This document shows, one piece after another, positions 18,037 to 27,230 of a DNA stretch of 64,000 nt (position 1 is its first letter; each line of letters opens with the position of its first letter). The stretch is from Leeia speluncae (GTDB taxonomy: Bacteria; Pseudomonadota; Gammaproteobacteria; Burkholderiales; Leeiaceae): positions 1 through 64,000 of the forward strand of contig NZ_JAJBZT010000009.1 in NCBI RefSeq assembly GCF_020564625.1, written 5' to 3'. The position numbers and the translations under genes are program-made. The notes under the pieces were generated by a model, which made no database searches, had not been told where the DNA came from, and saw only the letters and a program-made list of their open reading frames with translations.

Positions 18037-20856
18037 TTATTTATTACCTGTCAAAGCTGCTTCAACAAACCCTTTAAGCTGAGCGGTATGCTTGCTCATG
18101 TAACCTACCGCTGGAGATGCGGAAGAATCGCGTCCTGCGTAAGTTAAGGTTTGCTTAGCACTCATGCATGCTTCTAAACGGTGACGAATCTGATGCCATG
18201 CGCCCTGGTTGCGAGGCTCTTCTTGTGCCCAGACAATGTCTTTCGCAGCAGAGTATTGCGCTAGTTCTGCACGCAATGTCTCTGTTGGGAATGGATAAAG
18301 TTGCTCAACACGCACAATTGCCACATCATCAAGCTCACGCTCTTTACGGCCATTTGCTAGGTCGTAATAAACCTGACCTGAACATATAACCACGCGTTTT
18401 ACCTTTTTCTTGTCTAGAGCAACTGGATCAGAGATCACAGTGCGGAATTCGCCATCTGTGAAGTGCTCGATCGGGCTCATTGCATCTTTGAAACGCAATA
18501 GACGCTTAGACATCAGAATAATCAATGGCTTACGATATGGACGAATCATCTGACGACGCAACAGATGGAACATCTGGCTTGCTTCTGACGGCATAATGAC
18601 TTGTACATTATGTTCAGCACATAATTGCAAGTAACGTTCCAAGCGAGCAGATGAGTGCTCTGGACCTTGACCATCATAGCCATGTGGCAAGATCATTGTC
18701 AGACCACACAAACGACCCCATTTGGTTTCGCCAGAAGTAATAAACTGGTCAATTACCACTTGGGCGCCGTTAGCAAAGTCACCAAACTGTGCTTCCCAGA
18801 TAACAAGAGAATCTGGTGCAGAACTTGCGTATCCGTATTCAAAAGCCAAAACCGCTTCTTCGTTAAGGATTGAGTCAATCACTAAGAAGTTAGCTTGCGT
18901 GTCTGACAAGTTGCGAAGCGGTACATAAGCACCCGCATCCCACTTTTCACGATTTTGATCATGAACCACTGCATGGCGGTGACTAAACGTGCCTCGGCCA
19001 GAATCTTCACCTGAAATACGTACTGGATAACCTGACTCTAATAAAGACGCATACGCTAAGGTTTCAGACATGCCCCAATCTACTGGCAAGTCACCATTTA
19101 CCATGCTGATACGATCTTTCAGCAGCTTATCTACAGTACGGTGTAGTTTAAAATCTTCAGGTACTTTTGTGATCTTTTCAGCCAAACGCTTCAGATCAGC
19201 CGCCGGTAGAGAGGTATTAATTGGATGAGCCCAATGCGTACCAAAGTATGGTGCAAAATCAATTGCGAATTGACGCTGATGTCCTGTTAGAGACGTTTGC
19301 TCTACATGTTCACCTTTATCTAGCGCTGCACGATAAGCTTTAATCAAAGCATCGCCTTCTGCACTCGCTACCACACCTTCAGTCTCTAGACGATCTAGAT
19401 ACAATTTGCGTGTACCCGGATGTTGAGAGATCTTTTTGTACATCATCGGTTGAGTTAGATACGGATCATCTGACTCATTGTGACCATGACGACGGAAGCA
19501 TACGATATCGATAACAACATCTTTGCCGAATTTTGCGCGGTAGTCTAAAGCAGCTTGCGTCACTAATACGACAGCTTCAGGATCATCACCATTCACGTGG
19601 AAGACCGGTGCTTCGATCATCTTAGCGATATCGGTACAGAATAATGTAGAGCGAGTATCACGTGTATCAGAGGTCGTAAAACCAACTTGGTTATTGACGA
19701 CGATATGAACCGTACCGCCAGTACCATAACCACGTGTTTGGGATAGGTTGAAAGTACCTTGGTTCGTGCCTAGACCGATAAAAGCTGAGTCACCATGAAC
19801 CAAAATAGCTAGTACTTGAGAACCATCACGGTCCTTACGTCGTTCTTGACGAGCGCGTACAGAACCGACCACCACTGGGTTAACAATTTCCAAGTGTGAT
19901 GGGTTAAATGCTAGCGATAAGTGAATTGGACCGCCCGGTGTGGGGATATCTGCAGAGAAACCCATGTGGTATTTCACGTCACCAGAAGGAAGGTCTGTTG
20001 TTGGGCGACCTTCAAACTCAGAGAACAAGTCTTTTGGCGACTTACCCAAAGAGTTAACTAGTACGTTTAGGCGACCACGGTGAGCCATACCGATCACCAT
20101 TTCGTGAACGCCACGTTCGCCAGCACCTTGGATCAATTCATCAATAGATGCGATCAGTGATTCACCGCCTTCTAGTGAGAAACGTTTTTGACCGACATAT
20201 TTAGTATGTAAGTACTTTTCTAACGTTTCCGCGGCAGTGATCTGCTTCAGAATTCGTTTTTTCTTATCAGTTGAGAATGCCGGTGTAGACGCACGATCCT
20301 CAAACCAATTTTGAACCCATTTTTTACGTTCGCTATCAGTAATGTGCATGTACTCAATACCGATAGAACCGCAATAGGTTTGCTTTAGCTTAGCAACAAT
20401 GTCAGACAACTTAGCGACACTATTGCCCATCAAAGAGCCACCTTGGAAAGTGGTATTTAGATCAGCTAGGCTTAAGCCATGGTGCTCTAAGTCCAACTCT
20501 TTCAGCGCTTCTTGATCAAAGCGTTGTAGTGGATCTAGTCTTGCATGACGCGTACCTAAAATACGGTGCGCAGAAATCAAACGCAAAACTTGAAGTTGTT
20601 TTTCGGCTTGTGAGTCATCTGCAACGACAGTTGCCCCACGTGGGCGCTTTGTTAACTCGACAAAAGAAGCTTGGACTGGCGCATGCGCTACATCGCGGCC
20701 GTTACCTAGATGTTGCCAATTGTCGAAATATTTACGCCATTCTTCATCTACACTGGCTGGGTCTGCCAGATAGCGTTCATACAGTTCTTCAATGAACGGT
20801 GCATTGCTACCGAACAGGTAAGAACTGCCCCAATGTTGTTGCATCTCGTTTGACAT
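18037..20856 (-). CDS. sucA: 2-oxoglutarate dehydrogenase E1
   Basis: 939 residues, the thiamine-diphosphate-dependent E1 that decarboxylates 2-oxoglutarate and succinylates the OdhB lipoyl group. Family features: N-terminal SSYLFGSNAPFIEELYERYLADPASVDEEW, the HRGRLNVL segment near 263, the ThDP-binding GDSAFIGLGTNQGT region near 355 and HGYDGQGPEHSSARLER near 725. The start ATG has a weak ribosome site; a second in-frame ATG four codons later is possible. It follows gltA by 86 bp. Confidence 0.96.
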   Translation of the reverse strand: MSNEMQQHWGSSYLFGSNAPFIEELYERYLADPASVDEEWRKYFDNWQHLGNGRDVAHAPVQASFVELTKRPRGATVVADDSQAEKQLQVLRLISAHRILGTRHARLDPLQRFDQEALKELDLEHHGLSLADLNTTFQGGSLMGNSVAKLSDIVAKLKQTYCGSIGIEYMHITDSERKKWVQNWFEDRASTPAFSTDKKKRILKQITAAETLEKYLHTKYVGQKRFSLEGGESLIASIDELIQGAGERGVHEMVIGMAHRGRLNVLVNSLGKSPKDLFSEFEGRPTTDLPSGDVKYHMGFSADIPTPGGPIHLSLAFNPSHLEIVNPVVVGSVRARQERRKDRDGSQVLAILVHGDSAFIGLGTNQGTFNLSQTRGYGTGGTVHIVVNNQVGFTTSDTRDTRSTLFCTDIAKMIEAPVFHVNGDDPEAVVLVTQAALDYRAKFGKDVVIDIVCFRRHGHNESDDPYLTQPMMYKKISQHPGTRKLYLDRLETEGVVASAEGDALIKAYRAALDKGEHVEQTSLTGHQRQFAIDFAPYFGTHWAHPINTSLPAADLKRLAEKITKVPEDFKLHRTVDKLLKDRISMVNGDLPVDWGMSETLAYASLLESGYPVRISGEDSGRGTFSHRHAVVHDQNREKWDAGAYVPLRNLSDTQANFLVIDSILNEEAVLAFEYGYASSAPDSLVIWEAQFGDFANGAQVVIDQFITSGETKWGRLCGLTMILPHGYDGQGPEHSSARLERYLQLCAEHNVQVIMPSEASQMFHLLRRQMIRPYRKPLIILMSKRLLRFKDAMSPIEHFTDGEFRTVISDPVALDKKKVKRVVICSGQVYYDLANGRKERELDDVAIVRVEQLYPFPTETLRAELAQYSAAKDIVWAQEEPRNQGAWHQIRHRLEACMSAKQTLTYAGRDSSASPAVGYMSKHTAQLKGFVEAALTGNK

Positions 20857-20912
20857 TGTCTTTGATCACTAGAGAGTCAGGTTAAAGGGATGAGCACCAT
20901 AGGCAAACCCAC

Positions 20913-20934
20913 GGTCCGGTATTGCTACCGGACC
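20913..20934 (-). other. Intercistronic stem-loop gltA-sucA
   Basis: GGTCCGGTA and TACCGGACC pair over nine bases with a TTGC loop. It starts 8 bp after the gltA stop. No U-tract follows on the transcribed strand. Confidence 0.65.
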
Positions 20935-20942
20935 TAGTGCCA

Positions 20943-22232
20943 TTAGCGTTGCTCGATTGGTACGTAGTCGCGACGTTCTGCGCCAGTGTACAACTGACGT
21001 GGACGACCGATCTTCATACCTGGATCAGAAATCATTTCTGCCCAGTGAGAGATCCAGCCTACTGTACGAGACAGAGCAAAGATCGGGGTGAACATAGAAA
21101 CAGGAATACCCAAGGCAGAAAGTACGATGCCTGAGTAGAAGTCTACGTTCGGGTACAATTTCTTAGATACAAAGTATTCGTCTTCTAGCGCAATCTTTTC
21201 TAAGCTCATTGCTAGCTTGAATAGTTTGCTGTCGTGTAGACCTAGTTCGTTCAATACTTCGTAGCAGGTCTCACGCATGATTTTCGCGCGTGGATCCATG
21301 TTTTTGTAAACACGGTGACCAAAGCCCATTAGCTTGAAGCTATCGTTCTTGTCTTTAGCACGTGCAATGAACTCAGGAATACGAGATTCATCACCGATTT
21401 CGTTCAACATTTTCAGAACAGCTTCATTAGCACCACCGTGCGCAGGGCCCCATAGACATGCGATACCAGCAGCAATACATGCAAATGGGTTAGCGCCAGA
21501 AGAACCAGCCAAGCGAACAGTTGAAGTTGACGCATTTTGCTCGTGATCTGCATGCAAGGTGAAGATGCGATCAAGTGCACGAGCTAAAATTGGATTTACT
21601 TTGTATTCAGCAACTGGTGTTGAGAACATCATGTGAAGGAAGTTCTCAGAGTAAGACAAACCAGCTTTTGGATAAGAGAACGGCAAACCTTTATTGTAGC
21701 GATAAGCCTGAGCAGCAATTGTAGGCAGTTTCGCAATCAAGCGGAATGCAGAGATCTCGCGATGACGTGCATCGCTGATATCCAATGAATCGTGGTAGAA
21801 AGCAGACAACGCACCAACCACACCCACCATGACAGCCATTGGGTGAGCATCGCGGCGGAAGCCTTTAAAGAATGATGAAATTTGATCATGAAGCATGTTA
21901 TGACGCATCACAAGATGGTCAAATTCTGCTTTTTGTTCTGCAGTTGGCAATTCGCCATTCAATAGCAAATAACAAACTTCTAGATAATCGCTATTTTCTG
22001 CTAACTGCTCGATTGGGTAGCCACGGTAGTACAACAGACCTTGGTCACCATCGATAAAAGTAATTTTTGATTCGCAGCTTGATGTTGCCAAGAAGCCAGG
22101 ATCATAAGTGAACATACCGGTCTTGCCGAGTGTGCGGATGTCGATTACATCAGGACCCAGCGAGCCAGAAAGCACTGGCAACTCGATTGACTGGTTATCA
22201 CCGTAATTTAACGAAACCTTACCCTTTTCCAT
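20943..22232 (-). CDS. gltA: Citrate synthase
   Basis: 429 residues of the hexameric proteobacterial citrate synthase type, joining oxaloacetate and acetyl-CoA. Active-site segments: [11 protein letters not shown] near residue 258, [14 protein letters not shown] near 306 and the aspartate region VDFYSGIV near 365. I chose the ATG at 22232 ([12 protein letters not shown]) because GGAG sits seven bases before it; the ATG eight codons upstream has no site. It lies between sdhE and sucA in the TCA cluster. Confidence 0.96.
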   Translation of the reverse strand: MEKGKVSLNYGDNQSIELPVLSGSLGPDVIDIRTLGKTGMFTYDPGFLATSSCESKITFIDGDQGLLYYRGYPIEQLAENSDYLEVCYLLLNGELPTAEQKAEFDHLVMRHNMLHDQISSFFKGFRRDAHPMAVMVGVVGALSAFYHDSLDISDARHREISAFRLIAKLPTIAAQAYRYNKGLPFSYPKAGLSYSENFLHMMFSTPVAEYKVNPILARALDRIFTLHADHEQNASTSTVRLAGSSGANPFACIAAGIACLWGPAHGGANEAVLKMLNEIGDESRIPEFIARAKDKNDSFKLMGFGHRVYKNMDPRAKIMRETCYEVLNELGLHDSKLFKLAMSLEKIALEDEYFVSKKLYPNVDFYSGIVLSALGIPVSMFTPIFALSRTVGWISHWAEMISDPGMKIGRPRQLYTGAERRDYVPIEQR

Positions 22233-22407
22233 ACTCTGCTCCACTTGAGTGCCCATTTGGCTTATCAGTGCTCGGACTGATGACGGGCGGGTTTTTCCGA
22301 TTTATATGTCTAAATCTTAGTCGTATTTCTTTTTAGATCAGACTGACCATTTGTAACAGTAAAATCTGACTAAAGGTGTTATACGCTTCTATTGTGTAAT
22401 TTATTAT

Positions 22408-22641
22408 TTAAGCTGCTCTTAGCTTAGCCACCATTGAGTCCCAGCGCGGATTCGTGTTTTCTTTGCGCTCATTGATTAAGTCAAGAAGATCGTTATCTAG
22501 TTCCTCAAGAATTTCAACGTAGATATCTTGTTCTTCTTTCGTTAACCCATTCCACTCGCTAATCAAAAAACGCTCTAGGATGATGTCTAGCTCTAACAAG
22601 CCTCTGCGAGAACGCCATCTGATTTTGTCAAAATCACTCAT
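22408..22641 (-). CDS. sdhE: FAD assembly factor SdhE
   Basis: About 77 residues of the SdhE/Sdh5 family, which helps attach FAD covalently to SdhA. The signature RRGLLELDIILERF (family RGxxE) is near residue 10, followed by an acidic helical bundle. The ATG at 22641 gives the usual MSDFDKIRW N-terminus; an ATG five codons upstream is possible. It sits between sdhB and gltA, with a 175-bp gap to gltA in which I see only weak dyads (for example ATCAGT/ACTGAT at 22264-22281). Confidence 0.93.
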   Translation of the reverse strand: MSDFDKIRWRSRRGLLELDIILERFLISEWNGLTKEEQDIYVEILEELDNDLLDLINERKENTNPRWDSMVAKLRAA

Positions 22642-22659
22642 TTCCCGACTTTCCATCTA

Positions 22660-22691
22660 AACCTAAGCTAGTAGGTTAACTAGCTTAGGTT
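22660..22691 (-). other. Intercistronic stem-loop sdhB-sdhE
   Basis: AACCTAAGCTAG (22660-22671) and CTAGCTTAGGTT (22680-22691) form a perfect 12-bp stem with an 8-base loop, between sdhB and sdhE. On the transcribed strand it is followed by TAGATGG, so there is no U-tract. Confidence 0.7.
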
Positions 22692-22703
22692 GACGCCTAC
22701 CAA

Positions 22704-23399
22704 TTAAACAGCTCGTTTAACCATCAACTCTTTGATTTTACCAATCGCAAAAGTTGGGCTTAGTTCTTTTGGACATACATCAATACAGTTCATGATGGTA
22801 TGGCAACGGAACAAACGATATGGATCATCTAGGTTATCTAGACGCGCATTTGTATCTTGGTCACGGCTATCAGCAATAAAGCGATAAGCAGCCAATAGAC
22901 CTGCTGGACCCACAAACTTATCTGGGTTCCACCAGAAAGATGGGCAAGAGGTAGAACAGCACGCACACAAGATACATTCGTACAAACCATCAAGCAGTTC
23001 ACGATCTTCAGGAGACTGAAGACGCTCTTTTTCTGGCGCAGGGTCGTTATTTACCAAGTATGGCTTGATTGAGTGATACTGCTTGAAGAACTGAGTCATA
23101 TCGACAATCAGGTCACGAATCACTGGCAAGCCTGGCAATGGACGCAAAACAACTGGCTCTTGCACTTCTTTCAAGTTAGTAATACATGCCAAACCGTTTT
23201 TACCGTTAATGTTCATTGCATCTGAACCACAAACACCTTCACGGCATGAGCGGCGGAAAGCAATAGAATCATCTTGTTGTTTTAGACGAACAATCGCGTC
23301 TAACAACATACGGTCGGTTGGCTCTAACTGTACGTCGTACTCTTGTAGGTACGGCTTATCATCTTTATCTGGATCGTAGCGGTAAACTTGGAATCGCAT
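22704..23399 (-). CDS. sdhB: Succinate dehydrogenase iron-sulfur subunit
   Basis: 231 residues with three cluster-binding regions: CREGVCGSDAM (near 58, [2Fe-2S]), CILCACCSTSCP (near 142) and CHTIMNCIDVCPK (near 199), for the [4Fe-4S] and [3Fe-4S] clusters. It carries electrons from SdhA to the quinone site at the membrane anchors. An AAGGA site precedes the start; the gap to sdhA is 49 bp. Confidence 0.97.
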   Translation of the reverse strand: MRFQVYRYDPDKDDKPYLQEYDVQLEPTDRMLLDAIVRLKQQDDSIAFRRSCREGVCGSDAMNINGKNGLACITNLKEVQEPVVLRPLPGLPVIRDLIVDMTQFFKQYHSIKPYLVNNDPAPEKERLQSPEDRELLDGLYECILCACCSTSCPSFWWNPDKFVGPAGLLAAYRFIADSRDQDTNARLDNLDDPYRLFRCHTIMNCIDVCPKELSPTFAIGKIKELMVKRAV

Positions 23400-23448
23400 T
23401 CGAGTATCCTTTTTTCCTGTTTTCAGTCTAACTAGCTAATTGCTTTGA

Positions 23449-25227
23449 TTAGAAAGAACGGGTTTTTGGTGGAATAGAGTCAACAGTCAGTGGTTTCATG
23501 TTCACTGGTTTGTACTCTAGGCGGTTGCCTTCGCTATACCACAGAGTATGCTTCATCCATTCTTCGTCATTACGTCCGTTTGGATGAGCTGCAGAATCTG
23601 CAAAGTCTTCACGAGCATGCGCACCGCGACTCTCTTTACGAGCCTCAGCTGAAACGATGGTTGCTTTAGCAACTTCGATCAGGTTTTCCATTTCTAGCGC
23701 TTCTACACGAGCAGTGTTAAACACCTTGCTCTTGTCTTTAATCGCAATGTGGTTCACTCGCTCAGCGATTTCCATTACTTTAGTCACGCCCTCTTCTAGC
23801 AGTTTCTGATTACGGAATACACCGCAATGTGCCTGCATCGTCTTACGAAGAGAAAGACCAACATCTTGAGTTTGCTCACCAGACGTACGAGACTCTAGGC
23901 GATTCAAACGTGCCAAGGTGAAGTCAGCTGCATTTTTTGGCAATGGTTTAAGCACAGGGTTCTTCTTGTGGAAGTCCACAACATGGTTACCCGCTGCACG
24001 GCCAAACACGACCAAATCTAGTAATGAGTTAGTACCCAAGCGGTTTGCACCGTGTACAGATACACAAGAGCACTCACCAACTGCATACAAACCGTTGATC
24101 ACTTCATTTGGATTACCATTCTTAGGCGCAACAACTTGGCCATGAATGTTGGTAGGAATACCACCCATTTGATAGTGAATAGTTGGCACCACAGGGATTG
24201 GCTCTTTCAAGCAATCCACGTTGGCAAACTTCAGTGCAATCTCACGGATAGACGGCAGTTTTTTAATGATTTTTTCTGGGTCTAGGTGAGTTAAATCTAG
24301 CAATACGTGATCGCCATTTACACCACGACCTTCTTTAATCTCTTGGTCCATTGAGCGTGAAACGAAGTCACGTGGAGCCAAATCTTTCAGTGTAGGCGCA
24401 TAGCGTTCCATGAAACGCTCACCGTTTACGTTTCGAAGAATACCACCTTCGCCACGCACACCTTCGGTAATCAGTACGCCGGCACCAGCAACACCTGTTG
24501 GGTGGAACTGCCAGAATTCCATATCTTCTAGAGGAATACCAGCGCGAGCAGCCATACCTAGGCCGTCACCCGTATTGATAAAGGCGTTAGTTGATGCAGC
24601 AAAAATACGACCAGCACCACCCGTTGCAAACATCACGGTTTTTGCGTGCAAGATCATCACGTCGCCAGTTTCCATTTCTAGCGCCGTCACACCCACCACA
24701 TCACCTTCTTCATCACGAATCAGGTCTAGTGCCATCCACTCAACGAAGAACTGAGTATTTGCTCTTACATTGCGCTGGTATAGCGTATGCAATAGAGCGT
24801 GACCAGTACGGTCAGCCGCAGCACAGGCGCGAGGCACTGGCTTTTCACCGTAGTTAGAAGAGTGACCGCCAAATGGACGCTGATAAATAGTACCGTCTGC
24901 GTTACGGTCAAAAGGCATACCAAAATGTTCTAGTTCGTAAACTACTTTTGGTGCTTCACGGCACAAGTATTCGATTGCATCTTGGTCACCAAGCCAATCA
25001 GAACCCTTAACGGTATCAAAGAAATGATAGTGCCAGTTGTCTTCTGCCATGTTACCCAAAGAGGCACCAATACCACCTTGAGCAGCAACTGTATGTGAAC
25101 GTGTTGGAAACACCTTAGACAAAACAGCAACTTTAAGACCCGCTTCTGCCAACTGCAAAGCAGCACGCATACCTGCGCCACCCGCACCGACAATCACCGC
25201 ATCAAATGTTCTTACAGGTAGGGACAT
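23449..25227 (-). CDS. sdhA: Succinate dehydrogenase flavoprotein
   Basis: 592 residues, the catalytic subunit oxidising succinate to fumarate. FAD Rossmann motif VIVGAGGAGMRAALQLA near residue 11; histidine 45 in RSHTVAAQGG is the covalent FAD attachment point; substrate-site segments HPTGVAGAGVLITEG near 242 and RGEGG near 258. Its ATG follows the sdhD stop immediately, with GGAG inside the end of sdhD, so translation is coupled. Confidence 0.98.
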   Translation of the reverse strand: MSLPVRTFDAVIVGAGGAGMRAALQLAEAGLKVAVLSKVFPTRSHTVAAQGGIGASLGNMAEDNWHYHFFDTVKGSDWLGDQDAIEYLCREAPKVVYELEHFGMPFDRNADGTIYQRPFGGHSSNYGEKPVPRACAAADRTGHALLHTLYQRNVRANTQFFVEWMALDLIRDEEGDVVGVTALEMETGDVMILHAKTVMFATGGAGRIFAASTNAFINTGDGLGMAARAGIPLEDMEFWQFHPTGVAGAGVLITEGVRGEGGILRNVNGERFMERYAPTLKDLAPRDFVSRSMDQEIKEGRGVNGDHVLLDLTHLDPEKIIKKLPSIREIALKFANVDCLKEPIPVVPTIHYQMGGIPTNIHGQVVAPKNGNPNEVINGLYAVGECSCVSVHGANRLGTNSLLDLVVFGRAAGNHVVDFHKKNPVLKPLPKNAADFTLARLNRLESRTSGEQTQDVGLSLRKTMQAHCGVFRNQKLLEEGVTKVMEIAERVNHIAIKDKSKVFNTARVEALEMENLIEVAKATIVSAEARKESRGAHAREDFADSAAHPNGRNDEEWMKHTLWYSEGNRLEYKPVNMKPLTVDSIPPKTRSF

Positions 25228-25575
25228 TTATACACTCCAGATGATATTTACTGAGTAAATCAGGGAAGCCAACAACCAAAGAATAGTTAGCACATGCAGT
25301 GCTAGTCTTAGGCCAACTGGCTTGATGTAATCCATCCAAAGATCACGTACACCTACCCATGCATGTAACAACAAGGCAATAAAAGTAATTAAGGTAAAGA
25401 CTTTTACTGCGTGGTTGGCAAACAAACTTCTCCAACCTTCATGATCATGAGGAATACAAAGTAAAATAACCACAAAAGCAACCAAGTAAGCCAGCATTAC
25501 CACTGCGGTTACACGTTGCATAATCCAGTCGCGCAGGCCGTAATGGGCGCCTGCAATAATTCTATTTTTGCTCAT
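25228..25575 (-). CDS. sdhD: Succinate dehydrogenase anchor SdhD
   Basis: 115 residues, three membrane helices (about 18-38, 55-75, 90-112). HAWVGVRDLWMDYIKP near residue 68 is the SdhD signature that contributes to heme b and quinone binding. Its start overlaps the sdhC stop as ATGA. Confidence 0.94.
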   Translation of the reverse strand: MSKNRIIAGAHYGLRDWIMQRVTAVVMLAYLVAFVVILLCIPHDHEGWRSLFANHAVKVFTLITFIALLLHAWVGVRDLWMDYIKPVGLRLALHVLTILWLLASLIYSVNIIWSV

Positions 25576-25949
25576 AGCAACACCACCCCACCAATCACCA
25601 AGGTCAGCGCAATGCTGATTACCATTACTAATTTAGCGCTTGCTTGTGCCGTTGGCTTTTTCAAACCGATGTGCATATCTAACAATAAGAAACGCACACC
25701 CGCACAGGCGTGATGCATAAATGCCCAGATAAAACCTAGAGAAACCAGTTTCACGAGTGGATTTGAGAAAAATGACTTAGCTGCTTCGAAAGCGGCACCA
25801 GAGGTCAGGGAGAGATGCAACAGATACATAAGGAAGGGAAGACCTAGAAAGAGACCAACACCGCTAATACGATGCAGGATGGAAACTTTTCCTGGCCATG
25901 GCAACTTGATTTTCGCGATATCAAGGTGCTTTGGTCGCACTTTTTGCAT
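25572..25949 (-). CDS. sdhC: Succinate dehydrogenase cytochrome b556 SdhC
   Basis: 125 residues, three membrane helices. SILHRISGVGL near residue 25 and FMHHACAGVRFLLLD near 77 are family signatures; a histidine in the latter is the probable heme ligand. First gene of the sdhCDAB operon. The 250 bp upstream, before the gntR stop, must hold the promoter, but I cannot pick out convincing -35/-10 boxes. Confidence 0.94.
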   Translation of the reverse strand: MQKVRPKHLDIAKIKLPWPGKVSILHRISGVGLFLGLPFLMYLLHLSLTSGAAFEAAKSFFSNPLVKLVSLGFIWAFMHHACAGVRFLLLDMHIGLKKPTAQASAKLVMVISIALTLVIGGVVLL

Positions 25950-26200
25950 TGTTTTGTTTTCCTAAACTCAACACTTTTGTATCACCTAAGCAATACGCAA
26001 ATGATGTTAACGCCACACTAGTCAGTTAGGGGAACCGCTAGCACCACGGAAACGCCATCGGGATAACCCCATGTCACACCCGATAGAGAAACATGTCGAT
26101 TTTAACAAATTTCCTTGCCAAGAAGCGACGTAAAACAAATGTTTCTCAAATTTTAGTAAACAGCACCAGCCTGTCCATACAATTCTTTGCTCTTTTGAAG

Positions 26201-26926
26201 CTAAGCACTGCGGTACATGCACCTTCTTGAGTCTACCCAGATCCGACGCCACTCAAAAATCGTAGCATTCATTTCTGTTGTACAACGCTCCACTTTTAGC
26301 ACAGGGACGTTATCGGTAAATCGAACCCAATCCGCCTCTATACTGCCTGCAGCCATGAACCACTCGGTTGCTGCAGAAACCCTTACACCAAACTCTGCTA
26401 AGTAAAGCTTATATAACTTTCCGGCGTGTTGTTTGATCAGTCTTGCATCTACTCGATCAAACCGTGATGCATCTAATGTAACTTCATCAAATGCAACCAA
26501 CTGCCCAGATAGCCGCCAAGCTCGACGAATATTTATCACAGGAGTGTTACGTTTTATACCGAGCCCTTCTGCGACTCGATCCGTTGCGATGCCTTTAGAA
26601 CAAGAAAGTAACTCTGGTTCAATTCGATCTTTCAGGCTAGAAAACTCTGCCCCATGAAAAACCAACCTTGCATCACCCCACTCTTCAGGCCAGTCGGAAA
26701 CAAACGTCCCAACACCTTGCCTCCTTACCAGCAACCCTTCAGCCACCAGTACATTTAATGCTTTTCTTACCGTTCCTTGACTCACCGTAAACTCGTCTGC
26801 CAATGCAAACTCCGAGGGAATCATTTCTCCAGCAAGCCAAACAGAATCCGAAATTTTTTGCAGCAATTGAAATCTAACTTGCTGATACAGCGGCAAAAAT
26901 TGCACGTCTTTTATTTGATGCTGCAT
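26201..26926 (-). CDS. GntR/HutC-family regulator
   Basis: 241 residues: an N-terminal winged-helix GntR domain (about 8-75, with IPSEFALADEFTVSQGTVRKALNVLVAEGLLVRRQGVGTFV) and a C-terminal UTRA ligand-binding domain ending WFMAAGSIEADWVRFTDNVPVLKVERC. In many Betaproteobacteria such a gene sits between mdh and sdhC; it is a likely regulator of the TCA genes on both sides, with an unknown effector. The ATG at 26926 follows AGGGTG; an in-frame GTG lies three codons earlier. Confidence 0.9.
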   Translation of the reverse strand: MQHQIKDVQFLPLYQQVRFQLLQKISDSVWLAGEMIPSEFALADEFTVSQGTVRKALNVLVAEGLLVRRQGVGTFVSDWPEEWGDARLVFHGAEFSSLKDRIEPELLSCSKGIATDRVAEGLGIKRNTPVINIRRAWRLSGQLVAFDEVTLDASRFDRVDARLIKQHAGKLYKLYLAEFGVRVSAATEWFMAAGSIEADWVRFTDNVPVLKVERCTTEMNATIFEWRRIWVDSRRCMYRSA

Positions 26927-26960
26927 TTTTATCACCCTATAGTTTAACTGTCTACCCTTA

Positions 26961-26989
26961 TCTTATATAAGACATAAGACAGTAAGCAA
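26961..26989 (-). promoter_or_regulatory. gntR promoter with palindromic operator
   Basis: On the minus strand TTGCTT (26984-26989) and TATAAG (26962-26967) stand 16 bases apart, a fair sigma-70 promoter. The -10 is inside the perfect palindrome TCTTATATAAGA (26961-26972), and ATAAGAC is repeated in tandem at 26967-26973 and 26974-26980. This looks like an autoregulatory GntR operator; it could also act on mdh about 240 bp away. Confidence 0.55.
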
Positions 26990-27230
26990 ATCTTACATGA
27001 TTTACCCCTGTTTGGGTATCGTCAAAATAGGGTCAACGTGCTAGACTTAATGCGGTTGTTTAAGAATGCACGCCCCCTTCTATATAACGTGCAAAATCAA
27101 AGTGTTGCCAAGTTGCTGTTATGCAACAATTTTATGTTAGGCAATCCTTATGACTCACCTGCGGGGTATTCGCTCAGTTTTATAAATTGGGTAAGACTAC
27201 TTAGCAGACAACGTTGGAGCACGAATCCTC

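Noticed and set aside
24410-24754. Long open frame opposite sdhA (and similar frames opposite sucA, lpdA, rpoD and dnaG)
   Set aside because: Antisense frames over conserved genes; composition follows the codon pattern of the real gene and no ribosome sites are present.
26105-26120. TGGCAA-N5-TTTGT on the minus strand, resembling a sigma-54 promoter of sdhC
   Set aside because: It lacks the essential GC at -12, so it is not a credible sigma-54 promoter.
26022-26252. 76-codon minus-strand frame between sdhC and gntR
   Set aside because: It overlaps the 3' end of gntR in another frame and its product looks like no known protein; more likely part of the sdhC leader.
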